From Clostridiales bacterium (lineage in GTDB: Bacteria; Bacillota; Clostridia; Lachnospirales; Lachnospiraceae): a stretch of DNA of 62,600 bases. Every line of letters begins with the position of its first letter. Position 1 is the first letter of the stretch. Shown here piece by piece: positions 50,190 to 59,740 of this stretch. The notes under the pieces were generated by a model. The model searched no databases, was not told where the DNA came from, and saw nothing but the letters and a program-made list of their open reading frames with translations. The stretch is taken from NCBI GenBank assembly GCA_015655075.1, contig JAATFT010000073.1:1-62600 (forward strand). The letters run 5' to 3'. Both the position numbers and the translations under genes were made by a program.

Positions 50190-52897
50190 AGAAGGGCTTG
50201 AAAAATACCGACATCAAATTAAGACATAAGCCTTATGGAAAGAAAATCCGATTTTCGGTTATCATAGCGGTAATCTTGTTAAGTATGGGCATAGGGGCCG
50301 CTTTCGGAACAAAATTCAGTTCCTTCAGTCTGTCTTTATGGCAAAGTGGCGGCGGAACTCTTACCGTATCCGCCGCAGAAGAGGAAGATTCCGGCACTGA
50401 GGAGGGTTCCGGCCTGACCATGACAGTTAATTACGGCTATGATCAGTATGTGAAGTACGGGCGTTATATGAATGTCACCGCTGACGTAACCAATAATGGA
50501 CAGGATTTTAACGGGTGGCTGCAGGTAATTGTGCCGAAAGCGAAGAATAATGTGGTATACCGCAGGGAAGTGCAGGTGGCTTCCTCCGGGACCGCCGAGG
50601 TTTCCATAACTCTTCCGGTAATGGACGATACCGGTATTATGCAGGCTAAGCTGGTAGATAAAGCCGACAATACAGTTGTAGAAAAAAAGTATGAGTTGAA
50701 GATCGGAAACTATGAAAAGCTGGCCTATGTGGGCATTTTAAGTGAAGAACCAGAAAAGCTGGACTATATCGAAAGTTTGGGCACGAGGATGTTTTACCTG
50801 GATGAAAATACTCTGTCAGATGATTATCGTGCACTTGATTTGTTAGATATTATCATAATAAACCGATTTGACACCGGCCGATTAACTGAGGAACAAATAA
50901 AGGCAATCCAGAAATGGGTTATGAAGGGCGGAACTCTGGTTATCGGCACCGGTGAATATTCCGAAGACACCTTAGCTAAGTTAGACAAGATTTATTCCAT
51001 TAAAACCGGGAAAGCCGGGGAGATGGGTGAATCAGCCTTTGGTATGAACCGGGAATCCCTCCAGGAATTAAAACAGGATATCATTGATTATGAAGAAGAA
51101 AGAAAGATTTTCCTGGAAATCATCAAGGAACGGAACGAGATGTTAAAAGCATACGGCAATGAACCTTTAGCAATTGATAATTCCGTGTTTAATAAATGGA
51201 CGAAGGAAAAAATCAATCAGCTGCAAATGGGAACAGTGAATAAATATATTGCGGATGTTTCCCTGAAGGGCAGCTCGGTCATTGTGTCGGAAGGCAAGTT
51301 TAAGTTAATGCAGTCCGCCGTATACGGCCTTGGCAAAGTACAGCTGTTTGGCTTAGATATAGGGCTTGAGGAAGAAGATCAGACCATCGGCCTGGCGATA
51401 TTAAATGAAATCCGTAAAAATATGAGCAATTCCAGGCTCACACAATTGGAGGAAGAGTATTACGGCTCCTATTCTAATTACAGCATATTTAACAGTATGT
51501 TCTATACGGATGCGAAAAACATACCAAAGGTTGGCAGGTATATTATTATATTGGTGGTTTATATCTGTATTATCGGGCCTTTCACCTTTATCCTGTTAAA
51601 GAAATTAGATAAAAGAAGCCTCACTTGGGCAGCAGTGCCGTTGACGGCCATACTGTTCACCCTTCTGATTTACTTTATAGGCTCGGACACAAGGATTAAA
51701 GCGCCTTACGTAGGATATGTTAAACTACTTAATTTCCAGGAGGAAGACAAGGTAAATGAAGAGCTTTATTTTTCCCTGACGGCTCCCTATAATCATAATT
51801 ATTCGGTCTCCATTGACAGGAACTACAATATATCAGAACTGCGTGCTGATAATGATAACAGTTACGTATATGACTATGCGAGGAAGGCTAAAATATATTA
51901 TAATAACTATATTACCTCCATCAATTACGGATCTTCGAAAACTGTATTGGAAATAAAGAATAATCCGGCCTTTTCCCCTGTGTATTACCGGTCCGAGGAT
52001 TCCTACAGCATGGAGGATCAATTAACCTGTGATATCCATTATACCGGTGATAAGGTATACGGAACCGTAACCAACGGATTCAATTTTGATATTGCCAATG
52101 CCATGCTTACAAGCGACGGCTATGTGATTAATATAGGGGAAATAAAAAAAGGGGAAACTATATCCTTAGAGGGTAGGGAAGCCATATTTATGACTACCAG
52201 GGACGAATTGTACAATACGGATATCATTACCAGGATCGCGGGAGGAACCGGCGATGTGGAGGATAATACGGTGCAAATTAACCGTCTGACCAATGTATTG
52301 TATTATCTGACTGAAAAAAATCTGTTAAACCTTCAGCACAACAGCTGCATTATCGGATTTGTGAAGGATATCCCCGAGGAATATAACGGAGGGTACAATC
52401 TGTTGGGCGAGCTGGCTAAGAACAGGAAGGCCTACGGGACTACGGCCGTAAAACTTCCTGTGGAAGTAGACTATACCGCCGGAGATAAGGTTTTTGTCCC
52501 GTCCCTTGACCCTTACATTATTATGTCGGACGGGTATTATGACAGATACTATCAGGCCCGTTATTTAAGCAGCGAAAATATGACTGTAAAATACCATCTT
52601 CCGGATGGGGATAATATCGTTTCGTTCGAATATTTGTCAAACAGAAATCAGGACAGTGACAGCGATTATCTGAGTGCTTTTGACGGCAGCATTTATTTCC
52701 TGAATGTCAAAACAGATAGCTATGATGAAGTATTTAAGGACGGACAGGGCAGCAGTGTAACAGATATCTTCAATTATGTGACGGAGCAGAATACAATTAC
52801 GGTACGCTACAGCACAAAGATGTCCTTAAAGGGTTATCAGATGCTGCTGCCTTACATTTCATATTGGAAGGAGGCGGATTCCGATGCTGCTGATTAA
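50186..52897 (+). CDS. Large membrane-anchored protein with GATase-like segment
   Basis: A 903-residue protein not assigned to a named family. A membrane anchor (~22-42) leads into an extracytoplasmic beta-rich region. Residues ~215-260 (EEQIKAIQKWVMKGGTLVIG) resemble the DUF4350/ThuA amidotransferase-like fold seen in Gld-type ABC operons. Two membrane segments at ~455-475 and ~482-502 are followed by a second large extracytoplasmic part. It overlaps the kinase gene before it by 4 bases and the ATPase gene after it by 14, so it should be an accessory subunit of the exporter. Confidence 0.65.
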   Translation: MKKGLKNTDIKLRHKPYGKKIRFSVIIAVILLSMGIGAAFGTKFSSFSLSLWQSGGGTLTVSAAEEEDSGTEEGSGLTMTVNYGYDQYVKYGRYMNVTADVTNNGQDFNGWLQVIVPKAKNNVVYRREVQVASSGTAEVSITLPVMDDTGIMQAKLVDKADNTVVEKKYELKIGNYEKLAYVGILSEEPEKLDYIESLGTRMFYLDENTLSDDYRALDLLDIIIINRFDTGRLTEEQIKAIQKWVMKGGTLVIGTGEYSEDTLAKLDKIYSIKTGKAGEMGESAFGMNRESLQELKQDIIDYEEERKIFLEIIKERNEMLKAYGNEPLAIDNSVFNKWTKEKINQLQMGTVNKYIADVSLKGSSVIVSEGKFKLMQSAVYGLGKVQLFGLDIGLEEEDQTIGLAILNEIRKNMSNSRLTQLEEEYYGSYSNYSIFNSMFYTDAKNIPKVGRYIIILVVYICIIGPFTFILLKKLDKRSLTWAAVPLTAILFTLLIYFIGSDTRIKAPYVGYVKLLNFQEEDKVNEELYFSLTAPYNHNYSVSIDRNYNISELRADNDNSYVYDYARKAKIYYNNYITSINYGSSKTVLEIKNNPAFSPVYYRSEDSYSMEDQLTCDIHYTGDKVYGTVTNGFNFDIANAMLTSDGYVINIGEIKKGETISLEGREAIFMTTRDELYNTDIITRIAGGTGDVEDNTVQINRLTNVLYYLTEKNLLNLQHNSCIIGFVKDIPEEYNGGYNLLGELAKNRKAYGTTAVKLPVEVDYTAGDKVFVPSLDPYIIMSDGYYDRYYQARYLSSENMTVKYHLPDGDNIVSFEYLSNRNQDSDSDYLSAFDGSIYFLNVKTDSYDEVFKDGQGSSVTDIFNYVTEQNTITVRYSTKMSLKGYQMLLPYISYWKEADSDAAD

Positions 52898-53822
52898 GAA
52901 TCTTACAAAAAAATACGGTAAATTTACTGCCTTGGATAATTTAAATATGGAAATAAAAAAGGGAGAAATATTTGGATTCGTCGGCCCCAACGGAGCCGGG
53001 AAAACTACCACCATGAGGATTGTGTCGGGATTATTAAAAACAGATTCCGGCACGGTCAACGTGGACGGGGTGGATGCCGGAACGAATCCGGGGGAATTAA
53101 AAAGCAAAATCGGGTATATGCCGGATTTCTTTGGAGTTTATGATAATTTAAAAGCCCTGGAGTATATGGAATTTTATGCTTCCATCTATGGAATAACGGG
53201 AAATAAGGCAAAACAGTTATGTCTGGAATTAATGGATTTAGTTCAGCTAACGGATCAGGGGGACAGTTATGTGGATGAAATGTCCCGGGGGATGAAGCAG
53301 CGCTTATGCCTGGCCAGGAGCCTGGTCCATAATCCCAGGTTATTGGTTCTGGATGAGCCGGCCTCCGGTTTGGACCCCAGGGCACGTTTGGAAATGAAGG
53401 ATATACTAAAGGAACTTCATAACAAGGGCAAAACCATTCTGATCAGTTCCCATATTTTGCCGGAACTGGCCCAGATGTGCACCAATATCGGCATCATTGA
53501 AAAAGGTAAGATGGTTGTAAGCGGTACGGTGGAGGAAATATTGTCTGCCAGAGGCACCGCCAGCCCAATTGTAATGAAATTTACCGCGGGCCAGGACCGG
53601 GCGGTGGAGGTATTAAAGCAGAATTCCTTAGTCCAAAACATTACGATCCGGGATAACAGCATATCCATACTTTTTAAAGGAAATGAAACAGAGGAAGCGG
53701 ATATTCTTGCCGCTATGATTCAAAGCGGAGCTATGTTATCCTCCTTTACAAGAGAGGAAAGCAGTCTGGAATCCTTATTTATGCAGATAACCGCAGGGGA
53801 AGAACAGGAGGTGTCAGAATGA
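52884..53822 (+). CDS. ABC transporter ATPase (ABC-2 type exporter)
   Basis: A 312-residue protein: Walker A GPNGAGKTTTMRI, Q-loop region IGYMPDFFGVYDNL, signature MSRGMKQRLCLARSL, Walker B LLVLDEPASGLDP and switch histidine in ISSHILPEL. A C-terminal regulatory extension (~225-312) is typical of CcmA/NatA-type exporters. It overlaps the permease gene by 4 bases. Confidence 0.9.
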   Translation: MLLIKNLTKKYGKFTALDNLNMEIKKGEIFGFVGPNGAGKTTTMRIVSGLLKTDSGTVNVDGVDAGTNPGELKSKIGYMPDFFGVYDNLKALEYMEFYASIYGITGNKAKQLCLELMDLVQLTDQGDSYVDEMSRGMKQRLCLARSLVHNPRLLVLDEPASGLDPRARLEMKDILKELHNKGKTILISSHILPELAQMCTNIGIIEKGKMVVSGTVEEILSARGTASPIVMKFTAGQDRAVEVLKQNSLVQNITIRDNSISILFKGNETEEADILAAMIQSGAMLSSFTREESSLESLFMQITAGEEQEVSE

Positions 53823-54733
53823 GATTTAATCCGGTATACCGAAAAGAATTAAAAATAAGTATACGAAGCATAAGAACAGCCATAATTTTATTGGGCTACA
53901 ACGGTATCCTTGCCTTATTCGGTCTATTTGCCTTCTATGTAACCTTTGAATATGACAGCAGGTATGGCGGAACGGTGGATTATGCCTCTATTCTCCGGAT
54001 TTATGCCATTATTACGGTGGCAGAATTTGGTCTGGTACTGTTTACCGTGCCGGCTTTAACAGCCGCTTCCATATCCGGTGAAAGGGAGAGACAAACCCTG
54101 GAGATACTGCTTACGACCAAATTGACTCCTCTTCAGATTATTCTGGGCAAATTGGCTTCCTCCATCAGTATGATGATTTTCCTTGCCTTTTCAAGCCTTC
54201 CCATTTTAGCCATTGTTTTTACCATCGGAGGGGTTACTTTACGGGATTTTGCGGAATTTATGCTCCTAATTGTTGTAACGGCCGTGTTTATCGGCAGCGT
54301 CGGAATCTTTTTTTCCACCTTATTTAAAAAAACCACTTCTGCAACCGTATCCACTTATGGAGTTCTTTTGGTACTGGGTTTAGGCACGCTGGCTGTCCTT
54401 TGGGCCATTCGGCTTATTATACAGATTAAAATGAAAAAATTTTCCGGAGATGTTATGCCTTACCAGACACCGGACGCAGGCAACTGGATCTTAATCCTGT
54501 TAATAAATCCCGCGGTTACTTATTTTTCTATGATGGAAGATCAGATAGGCACCGGTTCCAGGCTTACATCATTTTTCGGTAATTTCGGTACGGTTTCCAT
54601 GGAAATTCAAAAGTATTGGTTTTTCATCAGTGTATTCCTGCAGCTGGGAGTATCGGCATTTCTGTTGGGAATATCGGCGAGATTGCTGAATCCTTTGCGG
54701 AACAGATTTTACAGAAAGAAAAAGAGTTCTTAA
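53819..54733 (+). CDS. ABC-2 type permease
   Basis: A 304-residue protein with about six membrane segments. Its first cytoplasmic loop has SISGERERQTLEILLTTKLT, the signature of ABC-2 exporter permeases. A long loop lies between segments five and six. It works with the preceding ATPase and the large membrane protein; the operon ends in a terminator. The exported substrate is unknown. Confidence 0.85.
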   Translation: MRFNPVYRKELKISIRSIRTAIILLGYNGILALFGLFAFYVTFEYDSRYGGTVDYASILRIYAIITVAEFGLVLFTVPALTAASISGERERQTLEILLTTKLTPLQIILGKLASSISMMIFLAFSSLPILAIVFTIGGVTLRDFAEFMLLIVVTAVFIGSVGIFFSTLFKKTTSATVSTYGVLLVLGLGTLAVLWAIRLIIQIKMKKFSGDVMPYQTPDAGNWILILLINPAVTYFSMMEDQIGTGSRLTSFFGNFGTVSMEIQKYWFFISVFLQLGVSAFLLGISARLLNPLRNRFYRKKKSS

Positions 54734-54740
54734 TAAAATT

Positions 54741-54784
54741 AGCCGCCGGTCCTAGCCATTAGGAAAACCGACGGCTTCATTTTG
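54741..54784 (+). terminator. Terminator of the ABC-2 operon
   Basis: AGCCGCCGGT (54741-54750) pairs with ACCGACGGCT (54767-54776), with one mismatch and a 16-base loop, followed by TCATTTT. It stands 7 bases after the permease stop. Confidence 0.7.
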
Positions 54785-54896
54785 AAATATGAAAATGGAA
54801 GAAGAATAATATAAATTTATTATAACACATTATCTAAAAAAAGGTAGCATTTTTTTCAATAATTTAAAAAAATATTAGTTAAACTTTTTTACAGTG

Positions 54897-55688
54897 TCAT
54901 AAAGTATAGTTTCGCAGCTTTTCCGATATTCTTACGGCATGATAAATTCTAGCATATTCGATTTCATCAATTTCGCCTATGTAATTTTCAGGAAAGTCTT
55001 TTGCCATTCCCTTTTCCCTCATTAATCTGACGGCTTTATTGTAGGCAATAGCAGCTTCAATATCGGTTTTATAACGCCCGATGATATAATCCCCGTTAAT
55101 ATGTATTTTGGCAGTATAGATGGGGAGCCCCTTGCGAAAGCATTTTGTGACACCGTGATAACGGTTGATAATCTCTATGTTGCTGTATCGGTAATCCGAA
55201 CTGTCGCCGTTGGCAAACCGGTAATCGCGTCCGGGTATGGCGTAGTTTTTAATCCCGTAACGTGACAATATGGTAACCTGCATTCCGTAATCCGATACAA
55301 ACAGGTGTCCGCCCCGTTTCATTATCTTATGATTGGCATAATAAAACAGGTCGTCAATATCAAATTTCAGCAGTATCTTCCTATTAATATAGTAAATAAA
55401 GTAACGGCTTTTTAAATAAATCGGATTTTTAAAATATATGCCGTTATCCCTCAGGTTAATAAGGATAACCCATTTTTCAAAAGTAAGGATCTGATTGGAA
55501 TCATATCCTTCTATATCGTATCTGGTATCATGGAGAAGCTTTCCGGCAATGAGATAAGCCTCATTTGCCCACCCTTGGGAAGGAAAACTGCCCAGGCTTA
55601 TATGTTTATTTTTATAGGTTATGGAAGCCCTGTAATAAACTTCACCATTTTTCTTAACTGCTTTAAAAACGCCTGGTAATGATGACAA
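54897..55688 (-). CDS. AP2/ERF-like DNA-binding domain protein
   Basis: A 263-residue protein with two AP2-like segments: residues ~3-45 (PGVFKAVKKNGEVYYRASIT, then HISLGSF) and ~183-225 (YHGVTKCFRKGLPIYTAKIH, then AAIAYNKAVRLM). Between them lies a region resembling the tail of HNH homing endonucleases (SSDYRYSNIEIINRY), but no clear HNH catalytic histidines were seen. Bacterial AP2 proteins are usually mobile endonucleases; this one looks domesticated, perhaps as a regulator. The start is TTG with AGGAGG 9 bases upstream. An 87-bp tandem repeat lies just upstream of the gene. Confidence 0.65.
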   Translation of the reverse strand: MSSLPGVFKAVKKNGEVYYRASITYKNKHISLGSFPSQGWANEAYLIAGKLLHDTRYDIEGYDSNQILTFEKWVILINLRDNGIYFKNPIYLKSRYFIYYINRKILLKFDIDDLFYYANHKIMKRGGHLFVSDYGMQVTILSRYGIKNYAIPGRDYRFANGDSSDYRYSNIEIINRYHGVTKCFRKGLPIYTAKIHINGDYIIGRYKTDIEAAIAYNKAVRLMREKGMAKDFPENYIGEIDEIEYARIYHAVRISEKLRNYTL

Positions 55689-55746
55689 ATTAAGTGCCCT
55701 CCTGACTTGCGGATTTATCTTTTGGTTTCTTTATATTTTTAATCCT

Positions 55747-56007
55747 GTTGCGACCGTCGGAAATTTCAAGCAAGCTTGAATTTCTTCGTTCCGCTTTCAT
55801 TATATCATGAACATAAGGCGTGTTAATGATCTTGTTGCTGCGCTCGGAATCTGCAAGCAAGCTTGCGATTCCTCACTACGCTTTCATTATATCATGAACT
55901 AAAAGCATGTTCATGATCTTGTTGCTCCAGTCGGAAATTTCAAGCAAGCTTGAATTCCCTCGTTCCGCTTTCATTACATCATAATTATCATTTGATGTCA
56001 ATAGAAT
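55747..56007. repeat. Three tandem 87-bp repeats with paired hairpins
   Basis: Units begin GTTGC at 55747, 55834 and 55921; the third decays near its end. Each unit has one hairpin around CAAGCAAGCTTG (arms change in step between units: ATTTCAAG/CTTGAAT and CTGCAAG/CTTGCGA) and a second at the unit border (ATCATGAAC/GTTCATGAT, perfect in unit 2). 87 bases are 29 codons, and the minus strand reads similar peptides (HDIMKAERRNSSLLEISD) across units, interrupted by stops in unit 2. The remaining DNA to 56409 is AT-rich without a gene. Confidence 0.85.
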
Positions 56008-56409
56008 GGGGAAAACATATTCTATTTCAATAGAAAATAAAGAGCTTAGGCGTTTCAGGATTATCCGGTTAAATCTCTCTGAAATAAAGGTTGTATGCTT
56101 CATCTTTGACTACGGAAATGTTGCATATATATTACAAAAGTATTAAATAAAAGAATATGTGTTAAACAGAAAAATCTACTAAAATCAACACTTTTTGCAG
56201 CATGAATAAAATATTTTTATTACAAAATGAATAATTTGAAAACAAGACGTGAAAAATAGTTAATAAATACTTAATAATTAGTTAAAAATTTCTTGTGCAT
56301 GCTCAATAAACAAATGGTAAAAAATACCACAAATTTTATGCATAAAGATAATTTATGGTAAATAATGGTAAAAAAATGTGCTGTATCTTCCAAAAATGGG
56401 ACAGGCTTA

Positions 56410-56437
56410 TTGACAGGTTAAAGCGAGATGATATAAT
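56410..56437 (+). promoter_or_regulatory. SigA-type promoter of the cell-wall hydrolase gene
   Basis: TTGACA (56410-56415) and TATAAT (56432-56437) with a 16-base spacer match the housekeeping consensus. The inferred leader is about 95 bases and includes AT-rich DNA and a small CTCC/GGAG hairpin. Confidence 0.8.
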
Positions 56438-56539
56438 GCATGATAAGCGTTTAAAAGAGATATGCCTGGATTTAACATTTAACGCTGAATAAACTCCCAT
56501 AGAATGGAGGTATTATAAAAAAGAAAAGAGGATGTATGT

Positions 56540-57634
56540 ATGCTAATAATACACTCGTTTCTTCAAAGGGTTAAGAAGCCGATAATAAAATTTTTACCGG
56601 TCAATATCGGAAAATATAAGACAAATATGGTGGTAATTGCTTATGCTATGATTACAGTCTTATTTTTACTTAGTCCGGACTATATCTATGGTACAGGTAA
56701 TAACGGTGTAGAATCTTATGCGAAAGCTGTGATAACTCCAAGTGTACCTACAAAAATAGCGGAAGGAACAGCTAATGAAGCAATAGTACGAATCAATCAA
56801 AACAATTCAGAAAGTCAATTCATACTATTCGACTTAACCACAAAGTATACTTTGATGGGATTTTTAGGGCATCATCAAGCCCAAAGCTTATTGCAATCAG
56901 GGGGATCAAATAATATTTGTTTATTAACAGGCTTGACGAACACAGATAAATACGATTCGGATAACCAGAAAGAGTCAGATAATAGTAAAGCAGACTCCGA
57001 ACAGGCAGGAGCAGATGCTAAGGATAAGGTTGATAGCAGTTCAACCAAAGAAGAAAATATTCAAAAAACCGATGTGGCTGCAACCGTTGCAGCAGAAGAT
57101 ACAAAAGACTTAAGACCGAAAGACTTAGAATCCGAAAAAACAAAAGATTCTAAAAAAGAATCAGAAACTTCCAAAACGGCTTTAAAAGATTCAAAAACAA
57201 AAGATACTAAAAAATCTGATAAAGAAAAAAAGAAGAAATATGTTATCGATTTATCTGAGGGAGAAATTGAAATACTACAGCGAATCGTAGAAGCAGAAGC
57301 TACCGGGGAAGATATTAAGGGTAAAATCCTGGTGGCTAATGTCATCTTAAACAGAGTAAAAGATGATGATTTCCCGGATACCATTAAAGGAGTTGTGTTC
57401 CAGAAGGATGGAGGAACCTACCAATTTTCACCGATTAAGGATAAACGGTATTGGTCGGTTAAGATATCAAAGGACACAGTCGAGGCAATCGAAAGCGTGA
57501 TGCAGGGCGAAGATTATTCCAAGGGGGCTTTATATTTTTCGGCTAGATCAAGAGCGGATAAGAACAGCATGAGCTGGTTTGACAATCATCTTGAATTCTT
57601 ATTCCAATATGGCGGCCATGAATTCTTCAAATAA
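56540..57634 (+). CDS. SleB-type cell-wall hydrolase (Hydrolase_2)
   Basis: A 364-residue protein. It has an N-terminal membrane segment (~30-48), an extracytoplasmic part and a long Lys/Ser/Asp/Glu-rich linker (~135-235). The C-terminal SleB/CwlJ domain (LQRIVEAEATGEDIKGKILV, NVILNRVKDDDFP) contains the usual glutamate in EAEA. SleB-type enzymes cut cortex or wall peptidoglycan during germination or growth. The charged linker would span the wall. AGAGGATG precedes the ATG. Confidence 0.85.
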   Translation: MLIIHSFLQRVKKPIIKFLPVNIGKYKTNMVVIAYAMITVLFLLSPDYIYGTGNNGVESYAKAVITPSVPTKIAEGTANEAIVRINQNNSESQFILFDLTTKYTLMGFLGHHQAQSLLQSGGSNNICLLTGLTNTDKYDSDNQKESDNSKADSEQAGADAKDKVDSSSTKEENIQKTDVAATVAAEDTKDLRPKDLESEKTKDSKKESETSKTALKDSKTKDTKKSDKEKKKKYVIDLSEGEIEILQRIVEAEATGEDIKGKILVANVILNRVKDDDFPDTIKGVVFQKDGGTYQFSPIKDKRYWSVKISKDTVEAIESVMQGEDYSKGALYFSARSRADKNSMSWFDNHLEFLFQYGGHEFFK

Positions 57635-57670
57635 AGATTGCAAATGAAAATTATTTGAAGGAAATTAAAA

Positions 57671-57750
57671 AGCAGGACAGGCTTGATATTTATCCGTTTT
57701 TCCGGAAAGGATAAACAACGGACAAAATATCAGGCCTGCTGCTATTTTTT
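57671..57750 (+). terminator. Long hairpin terminator after the hydrolase gene
   Basis: Sequence from 57671 (AGCAGGACAGGCTTGATAT) pairs with 57724-57742 (AAAATATCAGGCCTGCTGC), with small bulges, and runs into TATTTTTT. An inner TATCC/GGATA hairpin sits in the loop. Confidence 0.75.
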
Positions 57751-58101
57751 ACATTTATGGAATTTTATAACATTCTAAAATGGTTCCGTACCGCCCGTCA
57801 TTTTAAACTCTTCAATCTTTACATTTTTTGAGCTTCCCCTATATTATAATACTAATTTATAATACTAAACTAACTTAATGTGTCGAAAATACCGGTATTC
57901 CTGCCAATTTGGATTGCGCCTGTGAAATAATCTGCAATGCGCTGCTTTTATGGCATTCAATTTGTTTTTTAAGAAAAACGGGGAAACTCAAATAGGAAAC
58001 TATATTGTACAAGGAGGATAAACATGTTATAATACAGAAAATTTAAACAAATTATTATTATAATTATATACAACAAAAATATAACAAAGGAATGAACCCA
58101 T
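57751..58101. promoter_or_regulatory. thrC upstream region with promoter
   Basis: About 350 AT-rich bases without a gene. TTGTAC (58005-58010) and TATAAT (58028-58033) with a 17-base spacer form a good promoter for thrC, giving a leader of ~60 bases. An AGGAGG inside the spacer followed by ATG-TTA-TAA is not a real gene. No T-box or other known threonine-sensing leader was recognised. Confidence 0.6.
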
Positions 58102-59586
58102 ATGAAGCTTATGTATCAAAGCACCCGCAGCAACAGCGAACCTGTAACAGCATCCCAGGCAATTTTGAAAGGACTGGCAGACGACGGAGGATTATATGTT
58201 CCGGTAACCATACCGGGGCTTGAGATTCCCATAAACCGATTGGGAAAAATGACTTACCAGGAAACTGCCTTTGAAGTTATGAAATTATTTTTTACGGATT
58301 TTACGGAGGAAGAATTAAAAAACTGTATAAACCGTGCCTATGATGAGAAATTTGATACCCAAGAAATAGCTCCTCTGGTGAAAGCGGACGGAGCCTTTTA
58401 TCTGGAACTGTTTCACGGGGCTACCATAGCCTTTAAGGATATGGCGCTGTCCATACTTCCCCATCTGTTAACAGCCGCGGCAAAGAAAAACCAGGTAAAG
58501 GATGAAATCGTAATCTTAACGGCTACCTCCGGCGATACGGGGAAAGCCGCTTTAGCAGGATTTGCCGATGTGAAAGGAACTAAGATTATTGTATTTTATC
58601 CCAAGGACGGAGTAAGTCCAATTCAGGAAAAACAAATGGTAACCCAGAAAGGGGACAATACTTATGTAATTGGCATCCGGGGCAATTTCGACGACGCGCA
58701 GAACGGCGTTAAGGCAATGTTCGGCAACAAAGAGCTTGCTAAAGATCTGAAAGAAAAGGGATATCGGTTCTCTTCGGCCAACTCCATAAATATTGGCAGA
58801 TTAGTGCCCCAGATCGTATATTATGTCTATTCCTGCGGCCGGCTTTTTAAAAACGGTGATATTAAGGAAGGGGAGAAAATCAACGTAGTAGTCCCTACCG
58901 GTAACTTTGGGAATATTTTAGCGGCATACTATGCAAAATCCATGGGACTTCCTATTGGGAAATTAATCTGTGCCTCCAATGAGAATAAGGTTTTATTTGA
59001 TTTCTTCCGGACGGGCATTTATGACAGAAACCGTGATTTTATCTTAACCGCCTCTCCTTCCATGGACATTTTAATATCAAGCAACCTGGAAAGACTGATA
59101 TATCAGACTGCAGGAAGAGATGCCGATAAAACCCTTGCCATGATGAAATCCTTAAGCAAGGAAGGAAAGTATGGCATAACAGATGGGATGAAAGCCAATA
59201 TGGAAGACTTTGTCGGCGGATATGCGTCCGAAAAGGAAACCGTAGATGCAATTAAAAGATTATACAAAACAGCCGGTTATGTCATTGATACCCACACGGC
59301 AGTAGCAGCCGGCGTATATCAAAAATATATAACACGGACCGGTGATAAAGCTAAGAGCATCATTATATCCACCGCAAGCCCTTATAAATTTACAAGAAGC
59401 GTCATGAAGGCCATAGATTTAAGTTATGATTCCATGGGCGACTTTGAATTGGCGGATGAATTAAGCAGGCTGTCCGGCACGGCCGTACCCCGGGCAATTG
59501 AAGAAATCCGTTGTGCTAAAGTGTTGCATGAGGCTGTCTGTGATCCGGATAAAATGCAGGAGACGGTGGAAAATATTCTGAAATAG
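58102..59586 (+). CDS. thrC: Threonine synthase
   Basis: A 494-residue fold-type II PLP enzyme. The N-terminal part is YQSTRSNSEPVTASQAILKG, the PLP lysine is K112 in HGATIAFKDMALSIL, the TATSGDTGKAAL loop binds phosphate, and NSINIGRLVPQIVYY is the long-form family signature. It converts O-phosphohomoserine to threonine. It is monocistronic here, with its own promoter upstream and no thrB/hom neighbours. Confidence 0.95.
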   Translation: MKLMYQSTRSNSEPVTASQAILKGLADDGGLYVPVTIPGLEIPINRLGKMTYQETAFEVMKLFFTDFTEEELKNCINRAYDEKFDTQEIAPLVKADGAFYLELFHGATIAFKDMALSILPHLLTAAAKKNQVKDEIVILTATSGDTGKAALAGFADVKGTKIIVFYPKDGVSPIQEKQMVTQKGDNTYVIGIRGNFDDAQNGVKAMFGNKELAKDLKEKGYRFSSANSINIGRLVPQIVYYVYSCGRLFKNGDIKEGEKINVVVPTGNFGNILAAYYAKSMGLPIGKLICASNENKVLFDFFRTGIYDRNRDFILTASPSMDILISSNLERLIYQTAGRDADKTLAMMKSLSKEGKYGITDGMKANMEDFVGGYASEKETVDAIKRLYKTAGYVIDTHTAVAAGVYQKYITRTGDKAKSIIISTASPYKFTRSVMKAIDLSYDSMGDFELADELSRLSGTAVPRAIEEIRCAKVLHEAVCDPDKMQETVENILK

Positions 59587-59659
59587 CGGAAACCGGCGTA
59601 TATTCCGGCAAAATTATTACAAAAAAATAAACTAAATATGACAAAACCATGACATAAAT

Positions 59660-59687
59660 TTGACACATTCAAAGCGCATTATATAAA
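59660..59687 (+). promoter_or_regulatory. Upstream promoter P1
   Basis: TTGACA (59660-59665) and TATAAA (59682-59687) with a 16-base spacer. It would produce a transcript beginning near 59694 that covers the structured stretch up to ~59930. Confidence 0.6.
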
Positions 59688-59740
59688 TAAGTCAGACAGA
59701 TACTGAACAGAAGAGTAGTAATAATGTTCTCTCTTTATGA

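Noticed and set aside
55747..56007. CRISPR array
   Set aside because: Repeats are contiguous 87-bp units without unique spacers, and no cas genes are in the window.
55876..56103. Minus-strand ORF of 75 residues
   Set aside because: Mostly made of the 87-bp tandem repeats; no ribosome site seen. Described as a repeat instead.
57751..58101. T-box leader before thrC
   Set aside because: No T-box core sequence, specifier stem or terminator/antiterminator pair was found; the gap has an ordinary promoter.
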